NCBI GenBank assembly: GCA_036186865.1
Contig: AP025067.1
Coordinates: forward strand, 10,629,393-10,693,392
Source of the DNA: Eustoma russellianum
Lineage: Eukaryota > Streptophyta > Magnoliopsida > Gentianales > Gentianaceae
Direction of reading: 5' to 3'
DNA: 64,000 bases
In this document: positions 21,538-34,518 of the stretch, in pieces
Layout: every line of letters begins with the position of its first letter
Position numbering within the stretch: the first letter of the stretch is position 1
Made by a program: the position numbers and the translations under genes
The notes under the pieces: model-generated
The model's input: only the letters and a program-made list of their open reading frames with translations
Databases searched by the model: none
Told to the model about the DNA's origin: nothing

Positions 21538-21551
21538 GGGCTCTAATACCA
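21538..21551 (-). promoter_or_regulatory. Primer binding site of G1
   Basis: Minus strand TGGTATTAGAGCCC, two bases inside the LTR; one base off the usual initiator-Met TGGTATCAGAGC. Confidence 0.88.
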
Positions 21552-21553
21552 CC

Positions 21554-22729
21554 TGTAGCGACCCGTCCCGAGCCCTAGACCTCGAAACGACTCACCCGCT
21601 GTATTTTGCTAAGAAAAATGCAAGGCGACGATACAATCCATTACACATCAGCATAATAGCGCAAATCCATATCAACGTAGGCGATGCAAATTAAAATCTC
21701 GAAATTCGTTAATGAAAAATCAATGTCTTGCAATCTAGGGTTTACAAAATCGAAATAAAAAAGAACTACTAAATATGATAAAGTCTACAAAAAATCCTCA
21801 GAATAAGTCCTCGATTCAAAAGCCTCAGTATCCCCACTCATGATCGTCCTCTACGTACACTAGCTCGTAATCTTGGGAATCTGCAAAGATGATTTATAGC
21901 ATGGGATGATGCACATACATCGCCCAGCAAGTAACGTGACTATATTTATCATGGGATCATACACAGAGAAGCAAGCGTAAATAAAATAAACAAATAAATA
22001 ACGATAGAGAAAATGACATGCTTCTCTTTGCAAATAAAATTTACCTTTCTGCCATTCCTGCTCAATCAAGCAAATAAAGCATACGCAACTAAGTCATCGC
22101 ACACAAGTGTCAAATGCAATCAAAAACCGTGATGTAACTTTTTAAAACCATGAAAGCAATGACTCGATTACAATTTCGATTTCCATTTCCTTATTCATAT
22201 TTATTTCCATTTTCCAATTTTCCATTTCCGATATCCATATTTGATTACCCTTCCGGTATCCATTTGCGATATCCGATATTCATATGCGATTACTCCTTCC
22301 AGTATTCATATGCGATATCTAATTCTCATCGATGCAATGCAATGGCCATGGCGCTTACCTTACAAGTGACTTATATTGCAAGATTTACGGTTTTCGTTCT
22401 CCAATGATCGTATGTGTCCAGACAGCTTATCTTTCATCTTAGCATAGTCGTATGTGCCTGGATGGCCCAATTGGCGGCCATGTGTCCGAGCGGCCTATCT
22501 CATCTTATAGTCATATGTGCTCGGAGGGCCCGTTTGTTTGGAACCAAACCCCAACTCCGCAATACATTTCCTTTGTAAGGGTGACTTTTCAAAACATACA
22601 ATTTCAAAAACAATTTATATTTAACGATATGATTTTCGACGATTAACTCCAATCGGCAAATCATTTCCGCTTCCGTTACGATTTACTCTCTGTTACTTTA
22701 ATCCACTCTCGCCTACGTATAAGTATACT

Positions 22730-22787
<58 letters not shown>

Positions 22788-24218
22788 TATATATATATAT
22801 ATATGCACATACACGTGCATATACGCGTTTATGCATACGTGTTTCGCCCTCAGCCCACATTTCCCCTACCCCCTACTCAACTTACCTCACCCCTAGCCCC
22901 TAACCTCACACGCCCCCGATTACCCCTCAGCCCAGTACCCTCTGCCCCCAGCTCCCTTGGCCCAGCAACCCTCACCCCCTCCAAAACCCTAATTTCCACT
23001 CCCCACACACTAGCCACCTCGGCCTACATCGCCATTTCTCACCGCTGACGTTTTCTCACAACTAACCTCATAGACACCTATTGTGGTTCACACTTAAGAC
23101 ACTACTGCAAAAATCGTGGCAAAACTCCAAGCCACACGCCCTCAAGCACCAGAAGAAGGTCAGCTATGTGCCGCCTTTGGTCGGCGCATGAGCCCCATGC
23201 GTCACCGCCCCTGACCAACTCCGACCACCAGAATCGTCCTCTCCTCATTCTATATATATTCTGCCCTCAAAACACCAAAAGTCCCAATCTTTAAAAATGG
23301 TTTTCCCCTCTTTTGGCATCAAAACCCTAATTTAATTTAATTCGGTTTTCTTTCGTTTCAATTCATGTTATTCCATCATAATACATCTCATATTCATCAT
23401 CCCTGGACAGACCCATAACTTTCGGCCATCACATATGTTTTGCACAAAAACAGAATCCAACTATCATGTAAATTCATCACATAATCATTATGCATATACA
23501 ATTTGGAAACATGCCTTATAATCATGCACATAAAGTGTCACCATGGCCGCTGCCCTAGGGCAGCTCCATACACACACCTGCGGCCCAATCTCATCAACAA
23601 CACCAAGATTCATGCCAATTTTATACATATATACACATAATCGATACATAGATACAACAATTACATATGTATAATCAATAATCTAAGCAAAACACAAATA
23701 CGTCATGCATGATCCATTTGGTACGAAAATAACATCATAACGTTGGAAAATCATAGCAAATATAGCAAGGGTGCTTGCCTCTAATCTTGATTATATGTAA
23801 CATACGAATAATCGAGATGAACGGACAAAAGAATTGCCTATTCTTGCAGCTAAGGGCTGGTGGCAGAATTGTGCTTCTTGGGAGTGGTCAGCCGATGATT
23901 TTTGAAGAATGGGAGAAGGATGAAATTTGTGTGATATGTGTGTATAGATATAGATGTATGTAGGTAGAGTCCTAGTGTATTTAGAACTTTAGGTTATCAC
24001 AATTCTAGTGGGTTTAGGAGTTGTATCATGCATAAAAGTCTATCTTTTTTTCTACTGGTATACTTAGGATTCTAGGGTTTGGTTTTATTTTCTTTTCTTT
24101 TCCTCTTTGTAGCCGTGTATGTGTGTGTATAATATGTTTATATATATTTTTGTTGCTAACGTGTGTGCATGTGTATTGCATGTATATATCACGTAAAAAC
24201 AATTAACGGGGCATGACA
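21554..24218 (-). repeat. 5' LTR of G1
   Basis: Starts TGTAGCGACCC, ends GGGGCATGACA. It is collinear with 14068-16680 with many substitutions and small indels. It has a (CA)n(TA)n expansion (22728-22804) that the 3' LTR lacks. Confidence 0.92.
22728..22804. repeat. (CA)n(TA)n microsatellite in G1 5' LTR
   Basis: About 14 CA units then about 24 TA units. The matching place in the other LTR (about 15250-15275) has only a short TCACGTATATACA stretch, so the expansion arose after insertion. Confidence 0.9.
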
Positions 24219-24360
24219 CTATACCTTGACCTTGACTCATCTACCCTGACCATGACTCATCTACCTGTTGGAATATGAATTGTTTTGATGAAGTTAAAAG
24301 ATGTTTTAAAAGAGTTAAAAAAGTAGTTCACACTTGGGAATTAAAGCAAAATGAGAAAAA

Positions 24361-24860
24361 CACACTGTGAGACATCGATCTCTCACATGGATCGATTGAT
24401 GTATACATCAGTCTCTCAAGAAGAGACATCGATCGATCTATGTTGGGATTGTCCAAGGTTGGAACCTTACTGTCCAACATCAATCTGTCAGTTTGAGAGA
24501 CATCGATCGATCAATGTGACATTGGTCTCTAAGCTTAGAGACATCAATCGGTCGATGTTGTGAAGGTTCAAAGTTAACACTTTTTATTGGAAGACATCGA
24601 TCTCTCAAAGTTTGAGACATCGATTGATTGATGTATACATTAGTCTCTTATAAGAGACATGGATTGATTAATGTATGTAAGGAATATAACTGAAATCTTA
24701 TTGGAAGACATCAATCTCTCAGCAATGAGATATCGATCGATGTGCACATCAGTTTCTCAAAGAAAAGACACCAATCCATTGATGTATGAAAAGTGCAAAA
24801 CTTGAACATTACTGTAATACATTTATCTGTCAACACAGACACATCAATCGATTGATGTCA
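24361..24860 (+). repeat. ATCGATCGAT / CTCTCA motif array in the solo LTR
   Basis: Repeated GAGACATCGATCGAT-type and ACATCGATCTCTCA-type blocks, about eight units, spaced 30-70 bp and separated by variable text. It occupies the same LTR region as the different palindrome array of S1. A single related unit (GACATCGGTCTCTCA, then CACATCGATCGATGT) occurs in the S2 LTRs near 51423 and 59609. Confidence 0.8.
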
Positions 24861-25116
24861 TCCAGGATTCAAATTTTAATGACCGTTGGAACAAAATCCA
24901 AGGGAGATCTAAGGTGTTTTCTCTCTCCAATCTTGCTCAAATTTCTTGTGGACTTTCCCCTAACATTAAACATGCTTCCGTGATTATTGTATGTAAGTCT
25001 AAGACTTTCTAAAATGGCTTTTGAGGATCAAATCAATCCATACTATTTGGACATTATCAAGACTAATGAATGAGTTGAAGAATTGGGGAGGCTGCAAAAA
25101 CGTGACTCACGCCCTC

Positions 25117-25122
25117 TATAAA
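25117..25122 (+). promoter_or_regulatory. TATA box of the solo LTR
   Basis: CTCTATAAATTG, with a C/A-rich start-like CAACACACACTTTC about 30 bp downstream. Confidence 0.6.
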
Positions 25123-25737
25123 TTGAAAAAGCTCAGATGAGGGCAACACACACTTTCATCCTCTTAAACCTTCATATTTCATTATTGTAAAAATCTCTCA
25201 TTTTGCACAAAAGTGCTTAAAGCTTGTTAAGCTCTTGTTGCTTGTTCTTCATTGTTGTAAATTATGAGAGTGAAAGTCTAACACAAGAGAAACTATACAT
25301 ATTTGATCTCTTGCTTGTGTTTAGACTAGTTAGAAAGTGTAATCCCCACTACTTCCCAAAACCCATTGTGTGAAATTTCTTTGAGAGGACTTTGTTGAAG
25401 TTGTGAGAAAGCAAGGATCTGTTGTTGCTTATAGCTGGAGTTGTTGTTGCACAAAGTTGTTTTATGCAAGAAACTGTTGTTGTGGTTGCTTACACAAAGT
25501 TTTTAGTGTAAGTATTGATGTTGTTCTTATTAAAAGTAATAAGAAAAGTAGCTGTTGAAAAATCCACTTTGGAAACAAAATGGTAGTGGATTAGGATCAT
25601 TTAAGATTCGAATCACTCTATATCGGATGTATTCATTCATTATCTCTCATCTCCTTTCTTTATTTTGCTTTGGATTATTTGAAGTTCATTTGAGTTGGAG
25701 TGAGACAAAAGGAGAAAAATTCTAGAAAATTGCCCAA

Positions 25738-25762
25738 CACTCTATTTCTCCATTGTAGAGTG
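25738..25762 (+). repeat. 3' hairpin of the solo LTR
   Basis: CACTCTA (25738-25744) and TAGAGTG (25756-25762), a perfect 7 bp stem with an 11-base loop, 18 bp before the LTR end. It corresponds in position to the S1, S2 and S3 hairpins. Confidence 0.7.
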
Positions 25763-25780
25763 ATTGTCATGGACCTAACA

Positions 25781-26753
25781 CTGCCTTGACTTTAATTTCT
25801 TAAGTTATTTCTATCTTATTTACTCATGTCCTTCTTTTTCTTTCTTTCGTTTCTTTTTTCATTACATTTCCTTTTTCCTTTTTTTCCTACCTTGATGTTT
25901 ATTACCTTGATTCCTTTGTACCTTGATTCTTTGATTCTTTGATTTCCTTGAGACCTTGATTCGATGAGTTAATAATCTTTGGCATCAACCAGTGTCTTGT
26001 ACAACTTACGTAGGGATCATATACTCCCTCAAGTTAGCACTACACACCATGTTAGGTGACTCATTACATTTTTAACCTTGACTTTATCAATCGCCACTCT
26101 AATATTGCACATAACCGTAGCACGGATTCCATACTCTCGCAAGTAAGTTCTATGCACTGAGGTTAATTACAACTGACTTTAAATCTACTTACGTAGCTTT
26201 ACACCTTAACTTAATCTTCTTTTAAGCCTTCATTGCTTTTGACTTGAGCATGACTTGACATGTGGTTTAAATATGACTTGACACTGACTTGACACTTTTC
26301 TCAAATCTTAAAATCACACACAAAATCAGCATATACAATATATAAATGTACCATGATCATCATCAACATATTGTTCAAGCTGAAAACATCGTATAATCAT
26401 CATAGTATCATATCCCGTGCTTTAGCATCATAAAATTTCATTAATTAAACATAACACTAATATGTCTCTGTCTGAGCTAGGTCATACATCCGACCCCTTG
26501 GTAGTATGGTTTCACAAAAAACCTCTCCGGATGATGGTCAGACTCCTACCATAAGTAGGATGGTTTTACAAGTCTGTCTAGAATGGGGTCAAATGTCCTA
26601 CCTTTAGGTAAGACGGTCTCCGAGAGCCGTCTGATGCAGAAGGATTTTCTGCACCCTTTTTAACCATATATTAATTCCACATAAAGACATAACATGCATA
26701 ACCATCTAATCTAACATACAAATTAATCTCATAGTAGTTCTATTGTCTCTGTT
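25781..26753 (-). other. LTR-like noncoding sequence
   Basis: No gene. Contains repeated phrases (ACTTACGTAG near 26005 and 26188; GTAGGATGG/GGTAGTATGG and CCGTCTGATG near 26500-26640), the sort of internal arrays seen in the gypsy-type LTRs here. Possibly the continuation of the LTR that starts at 13524. Confidence 0.35.
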
Positions 26754-29191
26754 ACGACCTGCATTTCCGGGTCGGTAGAAAAAGAAATAAGATAACAAAA
26801 AATAAAACAAATGTGCAATGTCTATAGAATTTCAGTAGAATTAAAATTTTGAATGAGGGTTTAATAGGACATCGGTATATGTATTGGGGTTGAAAACGCT
26901 CAGAAAAATAACCAAACGATAAGGTAACCGATATATCAATCTACGACGAAATTCGTTAACGAAGATTACGATTTCGTCATAAGAATTAAAACAATACGAA
27001 TATGTAACAACTTAAATCTTGGGAAAAACTAAATCAACACATAACACATGACATAAGAAATTGGAACCACTTAAATAAAAGAAAAAGAAAGCAGGACATA
27101 GTAAATAACTTAGAAAAGAAGAAAAAGGAAAATGAATATATATATATACACATACACACTTGGCACCATTTTAGGTAGAAAAAGGAAGAAGGAATTGTGG
27201 TTAGAAAAATACCCCAACAAAATATCAAGTGTACAAAATTATGTAGGAACCAAATGATAGTATTTTGTCTTATTCTACCACTCTCAATACTTCATATTTC
27301 GGCCATTACATCAGTATGGAAGAAAAATTTTTGTTTTCTTCAACCAATTATACATCATTTTCTTCTACCCAAAAACGTACACCATTTTACACATTTCCTA
27401 TACCTTTTTCTTACAACCCCAACAAATAACCAACTACTCCCTCTTACACCCTTGTACCTTGCCACACGAAGCAAGAAAGGAGAAAAGAATTTTTCTCCCA
27501 CACTCCACCTTCTTACATCGTCAACCACCATCATTCTTTCTATTAGATTTTTATACCTTTTATTACATTTCTTACATCTTTCAATCAACCCAAACCCACT
27601 CATTCACCCCATTTGACTGCCCCTTTCTCTTCAAGGAAGAAGATACTTTCTTCTTTCTTTCTCTCTTCCTTCACTCCATTGTCTTACAAATTGTCAAGAC
27701 AATTAAACCACCCCCCATCTTCTCCCATCAACTCTCATGATGATGTCTTCCATCTCCCTCCAAGCTCTCAAAACCATCCCCTCTTTTTTAGGAAGAGAGA
27801 AGACTCTCTTTCCATTTCATCTCCTACACTTAGCAAGATTTTCTCTTCTTACACTCTTTTTCTTTCTTAACACAAGAAACAAGTCTTCTATCTCTATTTT
27901 CCTCTTCTTGTCCGAGCTTAACAAAGAAGAAAAGGGGGGAGATTTTCTTCTTCATTCCACACTCCAACACTTTCATCTTTCCACAAAATACTTTCTTTCC
28001 TCTCCAATAAAAGAAAAACAAAGTCTTCCAACCTCCATTGTTTTACACTTGGCCGAAAGTTTCTCAAGCAAGGAACAAGGTGTAATTTTCTTTTCGTCAC
28101 CTCATACACACATCCAAAACAATAACTACAACATCCTCTTTCATTTTAAGCCAAATGGCCGAAAGTTTAGGGGTGGAAAACCAAGGTGTAGCAAGGTACG
28201 AAATTTATGTAAGGTAGGTTATATTTCTTCCATTTATCTATTTATATAAGTTGTACACTGACTCCTCCATTTTGCATCAAACTTCTACAAGGAAGGAGGA
28301 GAGGGTTTTCTTCAAGCCAAGTGAAGAAATATTCACTTTCATACTAAGGTTAGGTGACAAAGGCAAGTATTCTTCCTAGATCCTTCATGGATTTTCAAAG
28401 ATATATGTATTTATGTTCATACAAAGTTGGATCATTCATGATATATGTTCAAGGTTTTTGTATCAAGAATGTGTAAAAGCTATGTTCTAAGTGATGTATA
28501 ATTATGATATACAGTATACATATATTCGGCCACCTTGAAGAAAAATAGACTTATATGTGTAAATCAAATGAAATGAACACTCATATGTAGTACATGTAAA
28601 AGTTAAAGAAAGAAAATGAATATAGAAGATATGTTAAGAAAAGATTACTTAGAAGACATTTTTATGCATGTGTTCATATGTTTTTCATGATGATCATCAC
28701 TTATGTGTTTATTTATGATTTTGGTTTTCGTGAATTTTTGTGTTCTTGATTTAGCATGTTATGAGGAAATCATATTCATGTCTAAGATTCTAGTTCACAT
28801 AGATGTTTCTTGATGATCTTCATATGTATATGTATGTATATAACGCACGGCCAAAATAGGGTTTTTATACCCTGTTGACTTTATTTTCATAAGTTCCATG
28901 ATTTAGTATGTTTATGTATTTGATGATGATTTTACAAGACATTATGTTGATGGAACAAACATGCATATAGTTGGAATAAATATCAAAACAAAGATATAAA
29001 CTAAAGATATGATAAAGAAAAGATTTATGTGACATATACAAAATGTATATGTATTCGGCCAAGAGAGTAAAAGTGGAGAAAGGATAAACTTTATGACTTG
29101 TTATAAATATAAATATATTTGTCATGAAAAGAAATGGTCATAATGTAAAAAATATAGAATAAAGGATGTAATTTAAGAACAGAGAATTATA
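26754..29191 (-). repeat. Probable second gypsy-type LTR, cut by LINE A
   Basis: Begins TGTTACGACCTGC (compare TGTAGCGACCC of G1), followed by a CT-rich half (27250-28150) that produces long meaningless ORFs, and several TTCGGCCA-type phrases. No primer site lies to its left, so it would be a 3' or solo LTR. Its right end is not found; LINE A starts at 29192. Confidence 0.4.
29045..29170. repeat. Diverged repeat also present at 41225-41345
   Basis: TATTCGGCCAAGA followed by AACTTTATGA-like and AT-rich text; aligns by eye over about 125 bp with 41225-41345, with frequent mismatches. Confidence 0.6.
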
Positions 29192-29601
29192 GATTTTTTT
29201 TGATGAAAGACGGGCGGTACCGTCCAGGTGTTTTATTAATATAATTTTTCTCACTTGTGGTGGAGGAATACCGTGGTTACAAGAATAGAGCTAAGCTAAG
29301 GAGGGAGACTCTCCCAAATTGAGCAAGACAGAAATGTAAATATATACATGAAACGCATCAAAGTAGCTAATAATAAAATATCATTTAATATTAGCAAAGA
29401 ATTGTAAGAAACTATAGAATCCTGCCAAGTCTTCGAGAGAGTGGCATTGAATCCCAGCGCCGTAGTCCATTGTTGTTGTGTGGAAAGAATAAAACCGTAT
29501 TGCTCCAGTAGTCGCCATGACAAAGACAAAAAGGGGGTGATTAAGATAGCATAAAATGTGCATATGAGATAAACAATTTTGCATTTCCTGTACATACCGA
29601 C

Positions 29602-29632
29602 GTTGCCCGTATTCATCATGAACATGGGCAAC
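29602..29632 (-). repeat. LINE A 3' UTR hairpin 2
   Basis: GTTGCCC (29602-29608) and GGGCAAC (29626-29632), perfect 7 bp stem, extended by imperfect pairs. Comparable in place to the second hairpin of LINEs B and C. Confidence 0.6.
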
Positions 29633-29796
29633 AAGAGATGTATGTCCAACTGTTGTGAGCTTCCAAGCAAGTAGCACGAACATGCCGCATATTCGTCAGC
29701 AGTAACATAGAAAGAAAAACCGTGAGATATACATCGATAGCGAGGAAATGAAAGAATGTGTGACAAAAGTAGGAAAATGAAATCATGCCAACGTTG

Positions 29797-29819
29797 CCTA
29801 TGTCGAATTGAGACATAGG
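29797..29819 (-). repeat. LINE A 3' UTR hairpin 1, just after ORF2
   Basis: CCTATGTC (29797-29804) and GACATAGG (29812-29819), perfect 8 bp stem, 7-base loop, about 43 nt downstream of the ORF2 stop at 29863. Confidence 0.65.
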
Positions 29820-29862
29820 AAACTATAGTCATAATGCGCCAACCGATTAGGAGACTTGATGA

Positions 29863-32800
29863 TTAGAATCTTAAGTTTGGCACTACTGCATCCACATGTA
29901 GTGCCCCTTGAACTTCACATGGTAAATCAGCTAAAGATGTATAGACTGTTACCCCTGCTGAATGGAACCCGTGTGGCGCCAATGAATGTGCTACAGTATT
30001 TGCTTCACCATAATAGTGTTGGAGAGTGGCACCATTTAGTCTCAAAAAATGTAGAGTACGCGCCAAGTATGTAGAATAGGCACCTGTAAATCTGTGTGAA
30101 GTTGTAAGATGCTGCAGTAGTACATGGCAATCTATTTCTATCGTTAATGTGGCATATTCACGCGAATAGAACATTAGCGCCAAGTGCAGGGCCATGAGTT
30201 TGGCTCTTAAGGGGGTAACCACTGGCAAGCGAAAAAAAATTGCAGAAACAAAATCTCCTTGATGATTGCACAGGATTGCGCCTACCGTCGCTGAATGATT
30301 GTTTACAGCCGCATCAACATTTAACTTTAACTTGCCCGTAGGTGGATTTTCCCATCTCACAATTCTAGGGAGACGACATCGGATAGGAGGAGAAAAAGAA
30401 AGCGAGATTAGGTGAGGTATACGTTGTGAGAATTTCCTACCCTTTGTAGATGCACACCACGTATACACATGCTCTCGAACACGTTCGAATAATCTCCGAG
30501 AAGAGAAAATATCATCTTCCAAATAACCCATACAATGAATGATGGTACCACTATTCTCAACTGACCTAACATCGTATGGGAAGAGGAGGCTCGCCACCAA
30601 CGCATCAAATATATTCCCAGTGTACGTGAGGTTCGCAATGGGCCTGAAAAAATTATAGACATTTCCTGCCATAGAGGATTGATAGAGGGACAACATTGAA
30701 AGATATGGTCAAGACTGTCCGATTCCTGTTTGCAGAGTACACATTGTGTCAGAAATATTGTCTGCCAAATATGAAGATTATCAGCTATTGGAAGAGCGTG
30801 CCGCCATAGTCTCAAAAGGAATAGTCGCCCTCCCAAAGGGAGTGTTGGCCACCAAATGTACTTCGAATAAGGGCATAATTCTGCACTCGATAAAACATGG
30901 TAAGCTGATTTAATGAAGAATTGTCACATGCTATCCAGTGTCCATAATAAACCATCTGGTGTAACATGTACATACTCATTCATAAGAGAATCAATATGAC
31001 ATAGACGCTTCCAAGTTGAGGAATCATAGATATGAGCATATATTGACGATCATTGACCATATTTAATCCTGCTAAACTCAGCCCACAATGACAAAGAATG
31101 GTGATATCTCCACCATAATCGACAGTCATATGCCTGCTGTAGAGTAAGTAAATTACGAATGCCTAAGCCTCCAGACTCTTTTGGACGACATATAATCTCC
31201 CAAGACTGCCAATGATGTCGTCCGTTCCATAAGAAGTGTGACATTTTCCTGATGAGTGCGCTAATCACACTCTTCGGTATATTAGAGCTTGCCATAATAT
31301 GTGCAGGCATAGAACATAATGCATGCTTCAACAATATTATACGTCTAGCCATACTAAGCAATTTGGAAGACCACGAATTAAAAACGGCATCAAATTGTGA
31401 GATTAAGGGGGTACAATATGCAGCATGATTTATGCCTTTATATAAATAAGATCCCAAAAACTTAATAGGCAGATTAGAAGGTGCGTACCTAAAGCATGTG
31501 ATACTGAAGCCCCCGTGACTGCTGCACCAATGACCACGTGACTTTTGTGTAAATTCACTAACTGACCCGATGCTTGTTGATATGATTCCAAAAATTGTCT
31601 AAATCTCTGCAGATTGCGCGTACACCCATTCAAAAAATGACAAGATCATCTGCGAAACCCAAATGAGAAATTCATGGGGGCCTTCCCGAATGAAAGCCGC
31701 ATATCCTACACTCTTCCGTAAGTGCATTAAGACCCCTGGAAAAACCTTCTGAGGCTAGTATAAACAGTAGAGGGGAGAGGGGATCACCTTGTTTTACACC
31801 TCGTGAAATTGGAAAGGAACTAGCAGGCTTACCATTAATTAATATTGAGCAACGTGTGACTGATAAATTATTTATAAGGATGCGCACCAATCGCGAATGG
31901 AAGCCCATTTTAGACAAAAGCCTACTTAAATAAGGCCAACTCACCCTGTCAAACGCCTTTGCCATATCCAATTTAACAATAACATGCCCGCCGCACGTTG
32001 GTTTATCCAAAATATGCACCATTTCCTGTGCTAATAAAATCTGTTCAGTAATATCTCTTCCTTTCATAAAGCCAGCCTGATTTGGCGAAATTAACTTCGG
32101 CAACAAATGTGAGATGTGTGTGGCTATAATACGGGTGATCACCTTGGCAATAAAATTTGTCAGGGAAATAGGACGAAACTTAGAAAAACATACCGGATTG
32201 ACAACCTTTGGAATCAAGATGATGAGGGCTGCAGCTAACTGGGCTGGCGAACAAATCCCAAGAAAAAATTCTTGCACCGCTTTGTGAACATTGGCAAATA
32301 TTAACTGCCAAAATTGCCTGTAAAAAGATCCTTAGAAACCATCTGGTCCCGCTGCACTAGTAGGACTTAAATCCCAAAACCGCACGTCTAACTTCATCCA
32401 TCGATGGCAGACTTAAAAGATGAATATTTTCTTCTTCCGAGATCAGAGATGGGACATACTGTAAAATATCATCATAATTATCAGTGTGCTCTTCCGCAAA
32501 TAAGTGCTGGAAATACCGTACCGCTTCAATCTCAAGATCATGCTGACTTTCCAACTCAACACCATCCTCCCGTATAATGCGGCGTATGCACTATCGTCGT
32601 CGACGCTCCTTTACTGTTTGATGAAAAAATCGTATGTTGGCATCTCCTTCGTGCATCCATTTTATATTTGCTTTTTTGCTTCCAAAACAATAAAGCTCTT
32701 GATTGAGCCAGTCTCATTTGACCCATAGAAAAATGATAAGCCTGTCTTGTGTCATCCGTTGGAGATGTATCATATAGTCTTTCACATCTCGTGACCTCTT

Positions 32801-33537
32801 CTTCCGCATACCAAACCGCATCAAATATATTACCAAATACCTCCTTATTCCAACGATTTAAACATCTTTTTAACTGCTTTAACTTTGAGCAAAAACCCTC
32901 ATTCCGCCAATAGTTGGAAAAGATCTCCAATGATGTGTCACATAAGAATCAAAATTTGGATGTGTTGTCCAAGCATCCAGATATCTAAATGCTGCGGAAG
33001 GTGCCACTAATGTCGCTTGACATTCTATAAATAGTGGAGAATGATCCGATGTTGCACGATTTAAATGTTGATATCGAACGGACTCAAATAAATCGAAGAA
33101 ATCCGACAAACATAGATAGCGATCAAGTCTATGGCTGACTCGACCTAGCCCCCTGCCATCCCACCATGTAAAAGGGAGCCTTGAAAATCTTTGGATTGCA
33201 ATGAGCAATGAGTAACAAAATCGTTAAAATCCTGCAATGTTCTCAAAGATGGAGTGGATCGACCTTTGTGCTCATCAAGCGATAGAAACGTATTAAAATC
33301 TCCTCCAATGATCCATGGTATATTTGTCCCACTGTGGAATGTAACAAGATCTGCCCATAAAGGCCGACGTGCCGAAACCGTATGTAAAGCATAAACCAAT
33401 GTACACCAAAAGGATACTCTAGTGGATAACCATACAAATTGCATGGAATGATTTTTGATGCCCATACGTTGTTTCTCTAACTGCAAAAAAGAAAACATAT
33501 TGCAGAAGAACAGGCAGATCACCAAAAATGCTATCAT
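29863..33537 (-). pseudogene. LINE A ORF2 (endonuclease, RT, RNase H), broken
   Basis: Pieces in order on the minus strand: endonuclease (GGDFNTFLSLDEHKGRSTPSL near 33290, SDHSPLFIECQ near 33040), RT fingers and palm (PISLTNFIAKVITRIIATHI, NQAGFMKGRDITEQILLAQE, KLDMAKAFDRVSWPYLS, GVKQGDPLSPLLFILASEGF), an FADD-type active site near 31640 out of frame with its neighbours, zf-RVT region (HIFQCCPSINPLW) and RNase H (KLNVDAAVNNHSATVGAIL, IEIDCHVLLQHL, YGEANTVAHSLA). At least eight frameshifts or stops. Confidence 0.88.
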
Positions 33538-34518
33538 CTATGCTTTTTAAGCGTGAAATATCTTGTGTATCTGAAACTGAGACACGAGCAAATAGATCAG
33601 GGGATAATATATGAGAGGGCCCAACCATTTCTGTTTGCGCTGCTTTAGATTGAGGTTCCACTGCAGCAGCTGGCTGTGATTCATGGATCCCTCTCGTAGC
33701 CAGTATCTTCTTAGGCGTCCAACGCATGGATCTTTTCTTATTTGTTGGCTGCACAGCCTGAGACACAGAAGGTGGCTGGTCATCTTTGTGTTGGTCAGAG
33801 CCACAATCTCCTTCTTATGGCTCAATCACGAACAACTATCACAATACAGTGGCAAGTCCTCATAAATTACTGCCTGAGAAATACATCGCTTAGATAACTG
33901 AATATAAACTTGAGCAAGAAACTCCTTGGATACATCAAGTTCTACACACAATCTAGCCACAGATGGACGCAAGTGTTCTGACGTAGCATTATCCAATTTC
34001 ATAGGAGTACCAATCATCTTACCAATCTGGAACAATGCATCTTTTTGGTGGAAGTGAACCAGTAAACCCGGAAATGATATCCACACAGGAACAATCGGCA
34101 CATCAATCTTTGGATCATAATCAGGTGTCCACTTTGTGACTATCATATATTTTCTTGCAATTGTCCAACTTTGGTGTGCAAAACATCTTAAGTAATCATG
34201 TTCCTACGCAAAATGCATTAAAATATGATTCGAATCTCACAGCCCAATGCGTACCATGCCGCTAAAATCTATGCGGTCAATAGTGGCACGAATTGTAGCC
34301 AATGGTGGTCTGTCATACCAAAAAGATCCAACCAAAGAAAACATGTATGGTTCAGATAAAACCGCTACTTCCTCATCCGTGAATGAAATCATGGGACTTC
34401 CCTTATAACGTTGAATGGATTTGTCTGCAATAGTAGGCGTGGATGAAGATTTGAAGAGTGATGCAAAAGATTGTGGCTTACAAGCCGACAGCGATGGCGG
34501 TGCATTAATGTCGGCCAT
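33538..34518 (-). pseudogene. LINE A ORF1 (DUF4283-type), broken
   Basis: From the ATG at 34518: a Ser/Thr-rich start, then ISFTDEEVAVLSEPYMFSLVGSFWYDRPPL, the DUF4283 signature, and (after a shift near 34190) VPIVPVWISFPGLLVHFH and VARLCVELDVSKEF, ending near the zinc-knuckle position (YCDSC). The remaining knuckle residues are lost after a stop at 33826. ORF1 proteins of this kind bind nucleic acid in the LINE particle. Confidence 0.85.

Larger units (their letters stand above)
14068..24218 (-). mobile_element. Tekay-like chromovirus (Ty3/gypsy) G1
   Basis: Minus-strand element with LTRs 21554-24218 (5') and 14068-16680 (3'), primer site, gag, PR, RT, RNase H, integrase and a C-terminal chromodomain, the order of a Ty3/gypsy chromovirus. 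Flanks are CTAGG on the left and CTATA on the right, sharing only three bases, so a target duplication is not convincing. The LTRs have diverged clearly by eye, and the coding region carries many frameshifts and C-to-T type stops (for example in the RT start, where DYRQLNK reads with a stop for Gln). It is therefore old and dead. Three GT-AG insertions interrupt otherwise aligned domains. Confidence 0.93.
24266..25780 (+). mobile_element. Solo SIRE-type LTR
   Basis: Starts TGTTGGAATATG and ends GGACCTAACA, the same ends (TGTTAGAATATG / GGACCTAACA) as the S1 LTR, but no internal region follows. Flanks are CTACC (24261-24265) and CTGCC (25781-25785), a 5 bp target duplication with one transition. 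Solo LTRs arise by recombination between the two LTRs of one element. It contains a motif array (24361-24860), a TATA box (TATAAA, 25117-25122) and a 3' hairpin (25738-25762). Confidence 0.88.

Noticed and set aside
21274..21553. A fourth intron in the G1 gag leader (acceptor-like CTCTGCCACAG)
   Set aside because: No donor or upstream start codon in a fitting frame was found; a lost start by mutation explains it equally well.
24361..24860. CRISPR-like regular repeats
   Set aside because: Plant LTR; units are degenerate, spacing is irregular, no cas genes.
27197..28249. Long plus-strand ORFs with Phe/Leu/Ser-rich, membrane-like translations
   Set aside because: CT-rich noncoding DNA gives such hydrophobic frames; no domain, frames overlap, and the region is LTR-like.
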